From: Asticcacaulis excentricus
Lineage (GTDB): Bacteria; Pseudomonadota; Alphaproteobacteria; Caulobacterales; Caulobacteraceae
Assembly (NCBI RefSeq): GCF_003966695.1
Contig: NZ_AP018828.1
Coordinates: forward strand, 402,001 to 466,000
DNA length: 64,000 nucleotides
Reading direction: 5' to 3'
Part shown: positions 35,499-43,696 of the stretch, piece by piece
Layout of the letters: each line of letters opens with the position of its first letter
Numbering within the stretch: the first letter of the stretch is position 1
The notes under the pieces: generated by a model
The model's input: only the letters and a program-made list of their open reading frames with translations
Told to the model about the DNA's origin: nothing
Databases searched by the model: none
Made by a program: the position numbers and the translations under genes

Positions 35499-36699
35499 GT
35501 TTGGCCATCCTTCGATAAAGCGAAGGCCGGGTCAGACCCAGTTCTGCCGCTGCGGCAGACACATTGAAGTTATGCCGGTTAAGCGCTTCTTCAATCAGAC
35601 TTTTTTCTGATTGCGCCAGATTGCCTCTGGGGGCGTCGCCGGCCGCGTCGGGGCGATCGTGCAGGCGCAGGTCGTCAGGCGTCAGGGTCGGATGGTCCGA
35701 CAGGATGATGGCGCGTTCAATCACGTGTTTCAGGGCGTGGACATTATCGGTCCACGCTTCGGCCTGAAGACTGGCGCGGGCTTCCGGCGACAGGGTGCGC
35801 GGGTGAAAGCCGTGCAAATGACAGGTGGTCAGAATAAAATGCTCGGCCAGAGGCACGATGTCTTCGACCCGTTCACGCAGGGGAACGAGGGCGATATCCA
35901 TGGTGCTGAGGGCGTACATCAGTCCGCGGTCCAGCCCGATTTCGCCGCGGGGTCTGGCGCTGGTGGAGATGACGCGGCTGTTGGAACGCGGGGCGCGATG
36001 CAGATAGCTCAGCAGGGCGGGAATGATCTTGTCCGGCAGGCGGTCGATATTTTCGAGGATCAGCGTGCGGTTGGGCGTATCGTCAAGGTCTTCGGGGCAC
36101 AAGGTGGCGCATTCCACCACGCTGAGGCTTGAGCGGCGCGACTGATGATGCAGGACCGTCGCCGCCAGCGACTTGCCCGTTCCGGTTTCGCCGCTGAACA
36201 ACACGGGGATGGTCAGGGCGGCGCAGCGGTCCATGGCCGCCATGATGCGGCGCATGGGCTCGGACAGGCCGATCAGGGCCGGGGGGCGGGTGGGGGCGAG
36301 CGTGTCGGTACGCCGCGACGCAAGGGTCGCTTCCACGGTCGCCAGCAGGCGCTCATTGTTCCACGGCTTCATCACGAAGTCGCGCGCCCCGGCCCGCAAG
36401 GCCTGAACGGCGATCTGAAGCCCGCTATGCCCGGTGACGACAATGACGCTGAGGCTCGGATCGTGGCGCAGCATATCCGCCAGACCGTCAAGGCCCTCCT
36501 GACCGGAGGTCTGCGATTTGGAAAAGTTCAGATCGAGCAGCACCAGATCGACCGGCCTGGTGGCCAGCAGGCTGAGGGCGCTGACGGGCGACGCGGCCTC
36601 CAGATAGGCGTATCCGGCCCGTCGGAACAGAAGCTCGGCCGTTTTGCGTACATCCGCGTCGTCATCAACAAACAGAAGGGTGCGAGAGGCTTCGGACAT
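35488..36699 (-). CDS. NtrC-like response regulator with degenerate AAA+ domain
   Basis: The 403-residue regulator has a receiver domain (DDD at 12-14, phospho-Asp56 in VLLDLNF, Lys111 in VMKPWNN). An AAA+ domain with intact Walker A (GETGTGKS, 170-177) follows, then a Fis-type helix-turn-helix (NVSAAAAELGLTRPSLYRRMAKHGL). The GAFTGA loop that touches sigma-54 is missing: the region between VVECATL and RTLILENID is much shorter than usual. Walker B lacks the usual DE pair (LILENI). It is therefore unlikely to activate sigma-54 promoters and probably acts as a DNA-binding repressor or activator of ordinary promoters. It is the first gene of the kinase-ABC operon. Confidence 0.88.
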   Translation of the reverse strand: MSEASRTLLFVDDDADVRKTAELLFRRAGYAYLEAASPVSALSLLATRPVDLVLLDLNFSKSQTSGQEGLDGLADMLRHDPSLSVIVVTGHSGLQIAVQALRAGARDFVMKPWNNERLLATVEATLASRRTDTLAPTRPPALIGLSEPMRRIMAAMDRCAALTIPVLFSGETGTGKSLAATVLHHQSRRSSLSVVECATLCPEDLDDTPNRTLILENIDRLPDKIIPALLSYLHRAPRSNSRVISTSARPRGEIGLDRGLMYALSTMDIALVPLRERVEDIVPLAEHFILTTCHLHGFHPRTLSPEARASLQAEAWTDNVHALKHVIERAIILSDHPTLTPDDLRLHDRPDAAGDAPRGNLAQSEKSLIEEALNRHNFNVSAAAAELGLTRPSLYRRMAKHGL

Positions 36700-37108
36700 G
36701 TACGCTTTCGGACGGAGCGGTCAATTGAGCGGACACCTTGTGGGCGCCCTTGAAAAAAGTCAACCAATACTGTCTGTTATCTATGGTGGAGGCGTCTGGT
36801 AAACTGCGTGGGTCAACGCTGACGATTCGATGCGGCGACGGACGAAACGCGCGGATGTCAAAAAATGCGCAGCCACACACGCAGAGGCCGATTGCTCTCT
36901 GTGTTGGTCTGACAATAATCTAAAAATCCGGTCTGTGCGCGTCAAGGTCGCCGCTAAAGGACCATGGACCAAGGGAGACGTAGTCGGGGCTTGAATCTGG
37001 AGGCGGAGGGCGTTGATATAGTTCCTTAGCCCCTGTTGTCTGGCCGGATTTCTCGGTGTTCTCACCCCCTTCCGAACCTCAAAAATAACGTTTTACACAG
37101 GAGACTCT
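36700..37108. other. Divergent intergenic region with promoters, no gene seen
   Basis: Between the regulator gene (minus) and the GH39 gene (plus). It must contain both promoters. No frame with protein-like features and no strong hairpin was found. The GH39 ribosome site CAGGAGA lies 7 bases before its ATG. Confidence 0.6.
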
Positions 37109-38686
37109 ATGCCCGTTAAAGCTTCCCGCAGAACCCTCGCGGCCCTGATCGCCGGCGCCCTGCTGGTGCCCTCTGCTGTGCTGGCCGCCCCCGCCGCGCG
37201 TCAGGTCACGCTCGACGTCACCAAGGCCACACAGCCGGTTGACCGCTTTTATGATCTGTCGGTCGGGGCCGATTATCCGGGCACGACGATCCGTGAGGCC
37301 AATCTGGCGCAACTGGAAATCGCGGCTAAGGAACTGGGGTTCCGCTATATCCGCTTCCACGACATCTTCCACGACGATTTGGGCACGGTGAAGACGGTTG
37401 ATAACAAGCTGGTCTATGACTGGACAAAGATCGACTATCTGTACGACCGCCTGCTGAAGATGAAGATCAAGCCCTTTGTCGAGCTGGGCTTTACGCCCTC
37501 GGCGCTGAAGACCTCGGATCAGACCATCTTTTACTGGAAGGGCAATACCTCGCCGCCGCGCCTCGATCTGTGGAAGCAACTGGTGCATGATTTCACCAAA
37601 CACCTGATTGATCGTTACGGCATTGAAGAGGTGCGTAGCTGGTATTTCGAGGTGTGGAACGAACCCAATCTCGACGGCTTCTTCCAATATGCCGATCAGG
37701 AGCAGTATTTCGCCCTTTATGGTGTCACGGCCCGCACCCTGAAAGCCATCGACCCGCAACTGCGCGTCGGCGGCCCGTCTACCGCCGGGGCGGCCTGGGT
37801 GCCGGAGCTTCTGGCCTATGCCAAGGCGACGAACACGCCTGTCGATTTCGCCACCACCCACACCTATGGCGTCGATTACGGCTATCTCGACGAAGAGGGC
37901 AAGATGGACCTTCAGTTATCGAAGAGCCCGAACGCCATCATTGGTGACGTCAAAAAGGTGCGTGCCGAGATCGAAGCCTCGCACCTGCCCGGCCTGCCGC
38001 TGATCTTCACCGAATGGAGCACCAGCTATAACCCGCGCGACCTCAGCCACGATTCCTACGTCGCTGCCCCCTACATCCTCAGCAAGCTGAAGGGCACCAA
38101 GGGGGTGGCGCAGGGCATGAGCTACTGGGTCTATTCCGACCTGTTCGAGGAAGCCGGCCCCCCCAACGCCCCCTTCCACGGCGGTTTTGGCCTGATGAAC
38201 CGCGAAGGCATCCGCAAGGCTTCGTGGTTTGCCTATAAGTATCTCAACACCCTGAGCGGCAAAGAAATACCTACGTCTGATGATCAGGTGTGGGCGGCCT
38301 ATGACGGCAAGGGGGCTTCGGCGGTTATCTGGGACTTCCAGTTGCCGGACCAGAAGGGTTCAAGCAACAAGACCTTCTTCTCGAAGCTGGTCCCCAACGC
38401 CAGATCGGCCCCGGTCAGCCTGAAGCTGACAGGCCTGAAACCGGGTGCCTACCGACTGACGGTGCAGCGCACGGGCTATAAGAAGAACGATGCCTATTCC
38501 GCCTATATCGAGCTGGGGGCACCGGACACACTGACGCCGGCGCAGATCGAAAAGATGCAGGCCCTGACGGCCGACGCTCCCGAAACCGACCGCAAGGTGA
38601 CGGTTGGGGCAAACGGGACAGTGTCGCTCAGCGTCCCGATGTCGAGCAATGATGTGGTGCTGGTAAAGGTGCAACCCGCGTCCTGA
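37109..38686 (+). CDS. GH39 glycoside hydrolase (beta-xylosidase type)
   Basis: The 525-residue enzyme has a signal peptide (RRTLAALIAGALLVPSAVLAAP) and a clan GH-A barrel. FRYIRFHDIFHDDLG near residue 80 is a family 39 landmark; acid/base Glu185 is in FEVWNEPNLDGF, and nucleophile Glu302 is in IFTEWSTSYNPRD. A C-terminal beta-sandwich (residues ~390-525) completes the usual GH39 fold. Beta-xylosidase is the commonest activity, but the family also has alpha-L-iduronidases and others, so the substrate is not certain. The closest regulator gene is the convergent GntR/FCD protein downstream, which makes local control by it possible. Confidence 0.9.
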   Translation: MPVKASRRTLAALIAGALLVPSAVLAAPAARQVTLDVTKATQPVDRFYDLSVGADYPGTTIREANLAQLEIAAKELGFRYIRFHDIFHDDLGTVKTVDNKLVYDWTKIDYLYDRLLKMKIKPFVELGFTPSALKTSDQTIFYWKGNTSPPRLDLWKQLVHDFTKHLIDRYGIEEVRSWYFEVWNEPNLDGFFQYADQEQYFALYGVTARTLKAIDPQLRVGGPSTAGAAWVPELLAYAKATNTPVDFATTHTYGVDYGYLDEEGKMDLQLSKSPNAIIGDVKKVRAEIEASHLPGLPLIFTEWSTSYNPRDLSHDSYVAAPYILSKLKGTKGVAQGMSYWVYSDLFEEAGPPNAPFHGGFGLMNREGIRKASWFAYKYLNTLSGKEIPTSDDQVWAAYDGKGASAVIWDFQLPDQKGSSNKTFFSKLVPNARSAPVSLKLTGLKPGAYRLTVQRTGYKKNDAYSAYIELGAPDTLTPAQIEKMQALTADAPETDRKVTVGANGTVSLSVPMSSNDVVLVKVQPAS

Positions 38687-38695
38687 TGCGGTCAT

Positions 38696-38733
38696 CCTGT
38701 GGGCCGGTCTTCCGGCCGGCTCACAGGCATTTT
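38696..38733. terminator. Hairpin between GH39 and the GntR gene
   Basis: CCTGTG-GGCCGG (38696-38707), loop TCTT, CCGGCC-GGCT-CACAGG (38712-38727) with a small bulge, then CATTTT. It is a probable terminator for the plus-strand gene and may also end the convergent gene. Confidence 0.6.
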
Positions 38734-38742
38734 GCGGGGGCG

Positions 38743-39438
38743 TCAGGCTTCGATGGGGGCCGCTTCGACCTGCCGCAGCGTCGCGCGCAGCAATTCCCGC
38801 ATCATGCCCTCGGCCCCGGCGGCATCGCCATTCGCAATGCAGGTCATGATCTGCTGCTGGAAGGAGAGGGTGAGCGGGCTGGGCTGGGCGTGGGTATGTT
38901 CCATGTGCAGGGCGGTGCTGATCAGGGCCAGCAGGCGCGTGAAAAACGCATTGCCGGATTCCAGCACGATCGTCTGGTGAAACTGGATCGCCGCCGTCAG
39001 GCGCGCTTCCGACTGAGCCGGAGCTGCTTCGAGCGCCGCAAAGAGAGTCTGAAGCGATTTTACCACCGCCGCATCACCTCGCGCCGCCGTCAGACCGGCC
39101 GCCACGGGCTCGACCGCCAGACGCATCTGGATGAATTCCCGGAAAATCTCCAGAGAGAAGGGCCGGCGGCGCAGCCAAAAGCTGATTTCGGGATCGAGAA
39201 GGTTCCAGGCGGCCAGCGGCTGAATACGGTCGGCGCGCTGACGCATACTGATCAGGCCCTTGCCCATCAGCATACGGATGGCTTCGCGGATCACCGTGCG
39301 GCTGGCCCCATAGCGTGTGCTCAGTTCGGCTTCGTTGGGCAGGCCCGAACCGTCAAACTCACCGGCGACAATGGCTTCACCGAGCAGGCGGTGAACATGG
39401 ACGGCCATCTTGGCCCCCGTCTCCATAAGGTCAGTCAT
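38743..39438 (-). CDS. GntR-family transcriptional regulator, FadR/FCD subfamily
   Basis: The 231-residue regulator has an N-terminal winged helix (LLGEAIVAGEFDGSGLPNEAELSTRYGASRTVIREAIRMLMGKGLI) and a C-terminal all-helical FCD ligand domain. A metal-binding His in AAIQFHQTIV and the C-terminal block HMEHTHAQPSPLTLSFQQQIM suggest recognition of an acidic sugar or organic acid, often a uronate, in this subfamily. The ATG at 39438 has GAGGG close upstream; starts at 39465 and 39498 are less likely. It is encoded between GH39 and GH5 genes, so control of hemicellulose or uronate use is plausible. A FadR-type operator candidate lies far away at 12356-12364. Confidence 0.87.
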   Translation of the reverse strand: MTDLMETGAKMAVHVHRLLGEAIVAGEFDGSGLPNEAELSTRYGASRTVIREAIRMLMGKGLISMRQRADRIQPLAAWNLLDPEISFWLRRRPFSLEIFREFIQMRLAVEPVAAGLTAARGDAAVVKSLQTLFAALEAAPAQSEARLTAAIQFHQTIVLESGNAFFTRLLALISTALHMEHTHAQPSPLTLSFQQQIMTCIANGDAAGAEGMMRELLRATLRQVEAAPIEA

Positions 39439-39716
39439 TGCGCCCTCAGATCGTGCCGCATTCATTCTCCTTGTACGTCTAACGCATTCAATGTGCACTT
39501 CAAAGCACTATGGCGCATTTGCAAAGGTGACCGTGTGGAGGGGCCTTCGGGAGTCGCGATGTGTCCGTATTCGGACGCTGCGAACAGTTTCGATCATGCT
39601 GGATGTGCCATATGGGAAATAATCGCATATATTCAGATTGTTAGCTGAGGCGCGGTGGCGCGTTATACTGCTGAAAAACGGTTGCGCAAACGCCACCGAT
39701 GTTCAGGGGAACGGGA

Positions 39717-40121
39717 ATGTACGACGACGCCTTGCGGATCACAGACGCTCATCACGAGTCCTTGCGTTATGGACCGCCGCGCCTGTGCGTGAATGAAGGG
39801 CAGGTGTTCCTGTCGTTTCAGGTCGATAACCCCACCCCGTGGCATATCACCGAATACGTCCAGATCTACGCCCGGCTGAGACAGGCCGATGGCGGGGTGT
39901 GCGAAAGGCTGATCGGGTGGGAAGGGTGCTCTGTGGCGCCGGGTCAGCAGCGGACCCTGCATTTTTACGCCGAGGCCCTGAGTGGTCAGGAGTCGAGCAA
40001 GGCTCTAAGCGCGGTATCCGGGCTGTTGGAGGTGCAGATACGCAGCCTGTCTCAGCTCCGTTCCAGACTGGTCTGTCAACCGGCGGTTTCGAGCCGACTG
40101 ACCGTCTTAGGCGATGCTTGA
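39717..40121 (+). CDS. Hypothetical protein of 134 residues
   Basis: The start was set at ATG 39717 because AGGGGAACGGGA lies just upstream; an earlier start at 39699 is possible. The protein (MYDDALRITDAHHESLRYGPPRLCVNEGQVFLSFQVDNPTP...) has no signal peptide or membrane segment. It alternates hydrophobic and polar residues in the middle like a small beta-sandwich (VFLSFQV, ITEYVQIYARLRQ, RTLHFYAEAL). No family was recognised. It stands alone between the GntR gene and the GH5 gene. The composition and start site support a real gene, but nothing shows its role. Confidence 0.55.
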   Translation: MYDDALRITDAHHESLRYGPPRLCVNEGQVFLSFQVDNPTPWHITEYVQIYARLRQADGGVCERLIGWEGCSVAPGQQRTLHFYAEALSGQESSKALSAVSGLLEVQIRSLSQLRSRLVCQPAVSSRLTVLGDA

Positions 40122-40193
40122 CAGTGAGTAAGCGGCATTATCATATAATCATTCAATTAAACGATGCCTGAGGTGATCTCAGCCGAACTGTCA

Positions 40194-40264
40194 GCAGGCG
40201 GAGGTATGTGGATCACCCGTTTTCGGGCCGAGGCTGTCAAAGCGCCTGCGCCAGATCGTTTTTT
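40194..40264 (+). other. Possible structured leader before the GH5 gene
   Basis: GCAGGCG (40194-40200) pairs with CGCCTGC (40243-40249) around an inner CCCG-TTTT-CGGG hairpin (40216-40227). Nine bases after the stem come six T (40259-40264). A smaller CTGAG/CTCAG hairpin lies just upstream at about 40168-40182. It could be a terminator for the small gene before it or a regulatory leader for GH5. No known riboswitch class was recognised. Confidence 0.35.
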
Positions 40265-40332
40265 AACTCACTGAAATATCTAAATACTCACAAATAGAGC
40301 CGTAAACGGCCTGTAAAACGAGGAAGTACCCT

Positions 40333-41625
40333 ATGACAAAACAAACCGGCAAGACGCCCAAGGTTCTGAACCGTCGCCATCTGATCATGGCTACCGCCTG
40401 CGTGGTGCCCCTATCGGTCGTGGCCTGCGGTGGGGGCGGCGGTGGTGGTGTATCGACGGCCTCCGCGGGTGGCACTTCGTCTTCGTCGTCTTCCTCCTCC
40501 TCCTCATCATCATCGTCTTCATCCACGAGCGGTTTGTATCCCAGCTATAATACAAATCCGCTGTCGGCGAATGCGGTGGGGATGAGCAGCACGGCGGCCG
40601 AGATTGCCGGCAAAATCAAGCTGGCCATCAATATCGGTAATACGATGGAAGCCATAGGTGGTGAGACCGCCTGGGGTAATCCGCTTATCACCCAGGCGCT
40701 TGTCAACACGTATAAGGCTCTGGGATTTGACGCCATTCGGCTGCCGTGCGCCTGGGACCAGTATGCGGATAAGACAACGGCAAAGATTTCGAACACCTGG
40801 CTGGATCGCGTCAGGACGGTTGTCCAGTATTGCATCAACGCCGACCTCTATGTGGTGCTGAACATCCACTGGGATGGGGGCTGGCTTGAGAAGCACGTAG
40901 ATGAGGCCAGCAAGGATGCCGTCAACGCCAGGCAGAAAGCGTTCTGGGAGCAGATCGCCACACACCTGCGCGACTTCGACGAACGCCTGATCTTCGCCAG
41001 CGCTAACGAGCCGGACGCCAGCACGGCGCCGAACACCAGGGTCCTCCTCAGTTATCACCAAACGTTCATTGACGCAGTGCGGGCGACCGGTGGCCGAAAC
41101 GCCTATCGCACCCTCATCGTGCAGGCCCCTCAAACCAATACCGAACTTGCCGTTTCGGTGTGGCCGGGTATGCCTACCGACACCGCGACGAACCGTCTGA
41201 TGTTCGAAGTCCACTACTACGCGCCGGCGCAATTCATGATCATCGATCAGGATGCGTCCTGGGGCAAGATGTTCTATTACTGGGGCCGCGACAACCATTC
41301 GACGATCGAGCCAGACCGCAACGCGACCCACAGCGAGGAGCCCTATGTCGATCAGCAGATGCTGGCGATGAAGACCCACTTCATCGATAAGGGCATCCCC
41401 GTCATCATTGGTGAGTACGGTGCCTGGCGCAAAACCCAGCCGCTGGACATGCCCAAGCACAACGCCTCGGTGGATTTCTGGAACCGGTATGTCACCCAGC
41501 AGGCGCGGGCCAATGGCGCCGTGCCCTTCTTCTGGGACACCGGAGCCCTCATCGACCGCACGACGCTTGCGGTCAAGGATCAGGCGATGCTGGACGCTCT
41601 GCTCATCGGGGCCGGTAAGAAATAA
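40333..41625 (+). CDS. GH5 glycoside hydrolase (endoglucanase-like) lipoprotein
   Basis: The 430-residue protein is predicted to be a surface or periplasmic lipoprotein. A twin-arginine-like signal (NRRHLIMATACVVPLSVV) ends in a lipobox with Cys32, then seven Gly. A linker with 16 consecutive Ser (codons all TCN) separates the anchor from the catalytic barrel. The GH5 motifs are GFDAIRLPCAWDQY, YVVLNIHWDGGW, FASANEPD with acid/base Glu226, HYYAP, and IIGEYGAW with nucleophile Glu361. Cellulase or related beta-glucanase activity is the usual assignment; mannanase or xyloglucanase cannot be excluded. A decayed GH2 gene lies directly downstream on the opposite strand. Confidence 0.9.
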   Translation: MTKQTGKTPKVLNRRHLIMATACVVPLSVVACGGGGGGGVSTASAGGTSSSSSSSSSSSSSSSSTSGLYPSYNTNPLSANAVGMSSTAAEIAGKIKLAINIGNTMEAIGGETAWGNPLITQALVNTYKALGFDAIRLPCAWDQYADKTTAKISNTWLDRVRTVVQYCINADLYVVLNIHWDGGWLEKHVDEASKDAVNARQKAFWEQIATHLRDFDERLIFASANEPDASTAPNTRVLLSYHQTFIDAVRATGGRNAYRTLIVQAPQTNTELAVSVWPGMPTDTATNRLMFEVHYYAPAQFMIIDQDASWGKMFYYWGRDNHSTIEPDRNATHSEEPYVDQQMLAMKTHFIDKGIPVIIGEYGAWRKTQPLDMPKHNASVDFWNRYVTQQARANGAVPFFWDTGALIDRTTLAVKDQAMLDALLIGAGKK

Positions 41626-41639
41626 CAGATTAGATCGGA

Positions 41640-42212
41640 AAGGGGCCGCTCGGCTATGGCTTTCCAGCCGACGCGCTGCGTGGTGCCCCAGTCGGCGGCG
41701 TCATCGTCATAGGCGGCGATGATGGGCTTGTCCTTTATGGTCTTGTATTCCCCGCGCGTCATAAAGGCGGAGCAGTCTTCGGACGAGGTGATGGGCAGGG
41801 TCGGCTGCGCCTTATGGAAGGTGTCGTAATTCTGATACTGATAGTTGAAACCAACCACATCGACGGCCTGAGACACATTGACGGGCGTGAACAGGCCGTC
41901 ATTCATGGCCGCCGTCACCGAACGGGTGGCGTCGAGCGATTTGACCTTTGCCACCATGCGCCGGACCATCTGAGAGCCCTGTTTCGTGCCCTGCATCGGT
42001 TCTTCGTTGAAGACCGACCACAGGACGATCGAGGGGTGGTTGCGATCGCGGCGCACCAACCGCTCCAGCTCGGCCATTGAGGAAGGAGCCCCTGTCCGGA
42101 TCAAAGCTCTGGCTGCGGAACCCGGCGGGGGTCCCACCTCGTCAAGGACACGCCCCTGCTGGATAAGCTGGGTGCGCACCTGATACAGATAAGGAGAGTC
42201 GATATCCCACAA
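41640..42212 (-). pseudogene. Decayed GH2 beta-galactosidase-like gene
   Basis: The minus frame holds pieces of a GH2 enzyme without its ends. LWDIDSPYLYQVRTQL (end of the Ig-like domain) is followed at once by RLVRRDRNHPSIVLWSVFNEEPMQG, the acid/base region. The roughly 100 residues normally between them, including the start of the barrel, are deleted. The frame then continues through VDVVGFNYQYQNYD and KPIIAAYDDDAADWGTTQRVGWKAIAERP and is cut off about 15 bp after the GH5 stop. Where a GH2 enzyme would have its nucleophile Glu (SEx), the sequence is IIAAYDDD. No signal peptide or C-terminus is left, so this is a non-functional remnant. Confidence 0.8.
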
Positions 42213-42395
42213 GGTCGCCGTACAAAACGTCAGCACCACGGCCACACCGGCGGCCGCGGGCAACTGAGGCTGGTGTCATCGGGCCTGACGACGGCCACAG
42301 TCGATTTTCAGGCGGAGTAGGCGTCACACGATTTTGCATGACCCGTGCGGGGAAAGAGCGTAAGCCTTGCGGCAGATCAGCCATCGGGTGCCTTC

Positions 42396-43268
42396 ATGAC
42401 CGACGCCATCGCACTTCTTATTCCGCCGCGCGAAAAGGACCTGGGCGGCTTTACCGTCAAGCGCATCCTGCCGTTTGCCAAACACCGTATGGTCGGGCCG
42501 TGGATCTTCTTTGATCATATGGGGCCGGCGGTATTTGAGCCGGGCAAGGGCACCAATGTCCGCCCGCACCCGCATATCAACCTAGCCACCGTCACCTATC
42601 TGTTTGAAGGCCATATCCACCACCGCGACTCGCTGGGTTCGGATCAGGTCATCACACCGGGGGCTATCAATCTGATGGTGGCGGGCAAGGGCATCGTCCA
42701 TTCCGAACGCGAGCCGCTGGAGGGCATAGACACCACGCGGCAACTGCACGGGCTGCAATTGTGGCACGCCCTGCCGGAGGCCGATGAAGAGATCGACGCC
42801 GCCTTTTTCCACTATGACGCCGAAGAGATTCCGGCACTGACGGTCGAAGGTGTGCCGGTGCGCGTGATGATGGGCTCGGCCTATGGCGTCACCTCGCCGG
42901 TCAAGACCTATGCCGAAACGCTGTATCTGGAGGCGCGCCTGAGCGCCGGGCAGGCGCTGGTCCTGCCGGATCATGTGGCTGAGCGCGCGCTCTACGTCGT
43001 GTCGGGCCGCGCAGCGGTCAATGGCACGCCGGTCGAAGCCTCGCACATGGTCATTCTCAACGCCGGTGCGACGGTCAGCGTCACGACCGACGCGGAGGCG
43101 CAACTGGCCCTGATCGGCGGGGAGCCCTTTACCGAGCGCCACATCTACTGGAACTTCGTTTCGTCGCGCAAAGAGCGCATCGTGCAGGCCAAGGCCGACT
43201 GGCGCGAAGGGCGCTTCCCCAAGGTGCCGGGCGACGAGATCGAATTCATCCCGCTGCCGGTCGAATGA
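42396..43268 (+). CDS. Pirin family protein
   Basis: The 290-residue bicupin is in the pirin family. The N-terminal metal site is visible: RPHPHINLATVTYLFEGHIHHRDSLG (His ligands) and HSERE (Glu). It begins IPPREKDLGGFTVKRILPFAKHRMVGPWIFFDHMGP as pirins do. Bacterial pirins include quercetinase-like enzymes and regulators; the function here is open. ATG 42396 is the natural family start; the ribosome site is weak. Its stop overlaps the start of the OsmC gene (ATGATG), so the two are coupled. Confidence 0.9.
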   Translation: MTDAIALLIPPREKDLGGFTVKRILPFAKHRMVGPWIFFDHMGPAVFEPGKGTNVRPHPHINLATVTYLFEGHIHHRDSLGSDQVITPGAINLMVAGKGIVHSEREPLEGIDTTRQLHGLQLWHALPEADEEIDAAFFHYDAEEIPALTVEGVPVRVMMGSAYGVTSPVKTYAETLYLEARLSAGQALVLPDHVAERALYVVSGRAAVNGTPVEASHMVILNAGATVSVTTDAEAQLALIGGEPFTERHIYWNFVSSRKERIVQAKADWREGRFPKVPGDEIEFIPLPVE

Positions 43269-43696
43269 TGTCAGATATAATCTCTGCACGGGTCGAAGAG
43301 ACCCATATCTCCGATTTCAGCGTGGCTATCGAGGTCAGCGGTCACCGCCTGAGCGGCGACGAACCTGAATCGCAGGGCGGGATGAACCTTGCCCCGTCGC
43401 CCTATGACTATCTGACGGCGGCGCTGGGCGAATGCACGGCCATGACCGTGCGCTGGTACGCCAGACAGAAGAACTGGCCCTTGCAGGATGTGCGGGTGGA
43501 GCTGACCCACGAAAAGGTCGCCGGTCACGAATCGGGCAAGGCCGATATCTTCCGCAAGTCGGTAACGATTATCGGCGACCAGCTCAGCGACCAGCAACGG
43601 CAAAGACTGCACGACATCGCTGCCAAATGTCCGGTGCACAAAACCCTGACGGGTGGCGCGTTTATTGAGACAGTGTCAGGACTCGCAGAGCGCTGA
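43265..43696 (+). CDS. OsmC/Ohr family protein
   Basis: The 143-residue protein has the OsmC layout. The first reactive Cys is in [20 protein letters not shown], and the second is in [13 protein letters not shown]. The [18 protein letters not shown] stretch is characteristic of the YhfA-like OsmC branch. Family members detoxify organic hydroperoxides with thiols. It is translated with the upstream pirin gene, which suggests a shared stress-related role. The last 35 bases overlap the convergent zincin-like gene. Confidence 0.9.
   Translation: MMSDIISARVEETHISDFSVAIEVSGHRLSGDEPESQGGMNLAPSPYDYLTAALGECTAMTVRWYARQKNWPLQDVRVELTHEKVAGHESGKADIFRKSVTIIGDQLSDQQRQRLHDIAAKCPVHKTLTGGAFIETVSGLAER

Noticed and set aside
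40263-40526. Minus-strand frame rich in Asp, Glu and Pro opposite the GH5 start.
   Set aside because: The acidic run is the antisense of the Ser-codon tract; there is no independent support.
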